Program-made: the position numbers and the translations under genes | Notes under the pieces: generated by a model | Seen by the model: only the letters and a program-made list of their open reading frames with translations | Database searches by the model: none | Told to the model about the DNA's origin: nothing | NCBI GenBank assembly: GCA_964537285.1 | Contig: CAZHZT010000197.1 | Coordinates: 1-6,118 of the forward strand | Direction of reading: 5' to 3' | Source: CAZHZT01 sp964537285 | Lineage (GTDB): Bacteria; Bacteroidota; Bacteroidia; Chitinophagales; Saprospiraceae | Length of the DNA: 6,118 nucleotides | Shown: positions 5,282 to 6,118 of the stretch, one piece after another | How the letters are laid out: the number at the start of each line of letters is the position of its first letter | Position numbering within the stretch: position 1 is the first letter of the stretch

Positions 5282-5491
5282 GTGTGCCCGGCATGGGCAT
5301 CCGATCCTTACAAAGGTAAGGAATAAAACTTTAGGGTGAAAGTCCCTTACAGGCAAGTTGCCGAAGCCATAGTAGCGGAGCCAAACCGCATTACAATGAC
5401 TGACCGTGTTTTCGGCAGCGGAATGCGAGAGGGTAGCCGTGAAGGGTTAGGTGCACCCTGGCCATTTATTGGTCAGGGCCGCCTACTCGAC
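5282..5491 (+). mobile_element. Group IIC intron remnant, copy 4 (210 nt, domain V missing)
   Basis: The 5' end GTGTGCCCGGCATGGGCA is intact. The domain I segment is almost the same as in copy 2 (CCTTAC-AAAG-GTAAGG, AGGGTGAAAGTCCCT, GGCAAGTTGCCGAAGCC). It continues with ATAGTAGCGGAGCC, the GTGTTTTCGGC region and GCGAGAGGGTAGCCGTGAAG, then passes directly into domain VI (AGGTGCACCCTGGCC-ATTTATT-GGTCAGGGCCGCC) and the 3' end CTCGAC (5491). No GAACCGCCG...ACGTACGGTGGTG domain V is present, so self-splicing is not possible. No coding remnant is seen. Both boundaries are preserved despite the internal deletion. It lies between the hairpin at 5217 and the rightmost gene, antisense to its neighbours. 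Confidence 0.82.
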
Positions 5492-5555
5492 TAGCTGTCG
5501 TATTTTATTTTTTTATTTCACACTCAAAATATCTAAATAACTTTGTATTATATTC

Positions 5556-5658
5556 AATATTTGGTAGTGGGTAAAACCAGTTGATGAGGAGTGTTAACCT
5601 TAAGTTGTAAAGCTTATTAGATAAATCCATCAACGGATTCTACCCACTACCCAATATT
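5556..5658. repeat. 103-bp inverted repeat with 31-bp arms (MITE-like or RNA stem-loop)
   Basis: The left arm (5556-5586, beginning AATATTTGGTAGTGGGTA) and the reverse complement of the right arm (5628-5658, beginning AATATTGGGTAGTGGGTA) match at 27 of 31 positions. The central 41 bases (5587-5627) are A+T-rich. Both ends show AATATT, itself a palindrome, so a target duplication cannot be told apart from the arm. The right arm covers the last codons and the stop (5647-5649) of the rightmost gene. It may be a miniature inverted-repeat element without a gene, or, transcribed leftward, a strong stem-loop at the 3' end of that mRNA. There is no T-run directly after it. It is unrelated in sequence to the intron-flanking hairpins. 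Confidence 0.75.
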
Positions 5659-6118
5659 ATCTTCACTAATCCATTTATGCTTACCATTGTAGAATTGTCC
5701 TTTAAATTCAAAGATATAATTCTCTGTATCGTCACTTGTTAAATCAAATGGATTAATCGTTTCACTATTTTCAGGTTCAAGTCTAATAAATAAAGAATCT
5801 TCTGAAATTGTATTTCCCGATTCAATACTTTTTTCATAAATTTCTTTGTTTTCAGTAGTTATCCATTGAGGACAATCACACATTAGGCCATAATATTCGA
5901 GAGTAATTGTTAATGTATCTGATCTTATTTTCTTGCTATTTATTTCGAACTGGATAAGCCCTTCATTAAGTTTTGAAATGAATTGATTTTTGTCTTTTTT
6001 AACATAGCCAAATGGTTCAATCATTAATTGGTTCTCAGAATTCATAATCACATATAGTGGTTGTGGTTTAGCCCCCCAATTATCAGACAAAATTACGGTG
6101 AGTAAATAAAATATAGCT
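5647..6118 (-). CDS. Exported hypothetical protein with CxCPQW motif (5' end beyond the window)
   Basis: The frame is open to the right edge. A TTG at 6090 could serve as a start, but the codons before it encode the hydrophobic run AIFYLLTVILS, which looks like the core of a signal peptide. The true start therefore probably lies outside the window. The visible part is about 156 residues. It includes LYVIMNSENQLMIEPFG, the motif EYYGLMCDCPQWI with a C-x-C-P-x-W arrangement, and a later LFIRLEPENSE and FEFKGQFYNG. I recall similar C-x-C-PQW proteins, often small predicted lipoproteins or exported proteins, in many Bacteroidota, but no function. The paired cysteines could bind a metal or form a disulfide; this is a guess. 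Its stop codon lies inside the right arm of the 103-bp inverted repeat. Confidence 0.75.
   Translation of the reverse strand, partial: AIFYLLTVILSDNWGAKPQPLYVIMNSENQLMIEPFGYVKKDKNQFISKLNEGLIQFEINSKKIRSDTLTITLEYYGLMCDCPQWITTENKEIYEKSIESGNTISEDSLFIRLEPENSETINPFDLTSDDTENYIFEFKGQFYNGKHKWISEDNIG

Noticed and set aside
1107..5658. CRISPR array from the repeated hairpins
   Set aside because: Only four units, separated by genes of unequal length, with diverged stems; no short regular repeat-spacer pattern and no cas genes.

Overview
The window looks like Bacteroidota DNA (Cytophagia- or Chitinophagia-like; no closer placement is possible). The genes are A+T-rich and lack strong Shine-Dalgarno sequences. 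One gene has a TAnnTTTG-type promoter box. The proteins are of types typical of that phylum: a TlpA-type thioredoxin lipoprotein, a Rpn/PD-(D/E)XK nuclease, and a small exported protein with a CxCPQW motif.

All recognisable host genes lie on the minus strand. From right to left they are: a partial exported protein (5647 to the window edge), a TlpA-like lipoprotein (3678-5177), a formyltransferase-family gene broken by one frameshift (2730-3583), an 84-residue conserved hypothetical (1770-2024), the 3' remnant of a Fic-type gene (1420 to about 1714), and a Rpn-family nuclease (202-1026). They have no shared pathway that I can see. Fragments of group IIC introns separate them, all on the plus strand: 1-184, 1156-1414, 2114-2647 and 5282-5491. 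These carry the hallmark 5' end GTGTGCCCGGCATGGG, domain V (GAACCGCCG...) and the 3' end CTCGAY. All are degenerate. Only the third still holds a piece of its reverse transcriptase/maturase, itself deleted and frameshifted.

The most interesting structure is where the introns sit. Each of the three visible intron 5' ends starts directly after a G+C-rich hairpin of about 33-65 nt, at TTTTGT|, CGTTGT| or TGCGT|. A fourth hairpin (3597-3666) between the TlpA-like and formyltransferase genes has the same edges (AACGGTTTGT ... stem ... GTTATAGCT) but no intron. So the window reads as unrelated same-strand genes, each bounded by a long imperfect hairpin, with IIC introns inserted at one edge and antisense to the genes. 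That is the geometry known for IIC-attC introns in integron cassette arrays. My reading, an inference, is an integron-like or cassette-like array in a Bacteroidota genome that is decaying and peppered with dead IIC introns. No integrase is in the window.

A separate 103-bp inverted repeat with 31-bp arms (5556-5658) overlaps the stop codon of the rightmost gene and looks like a MITE or a strong RNA stem-loop. No tRNA, rRNA or CRISPR array was seen.
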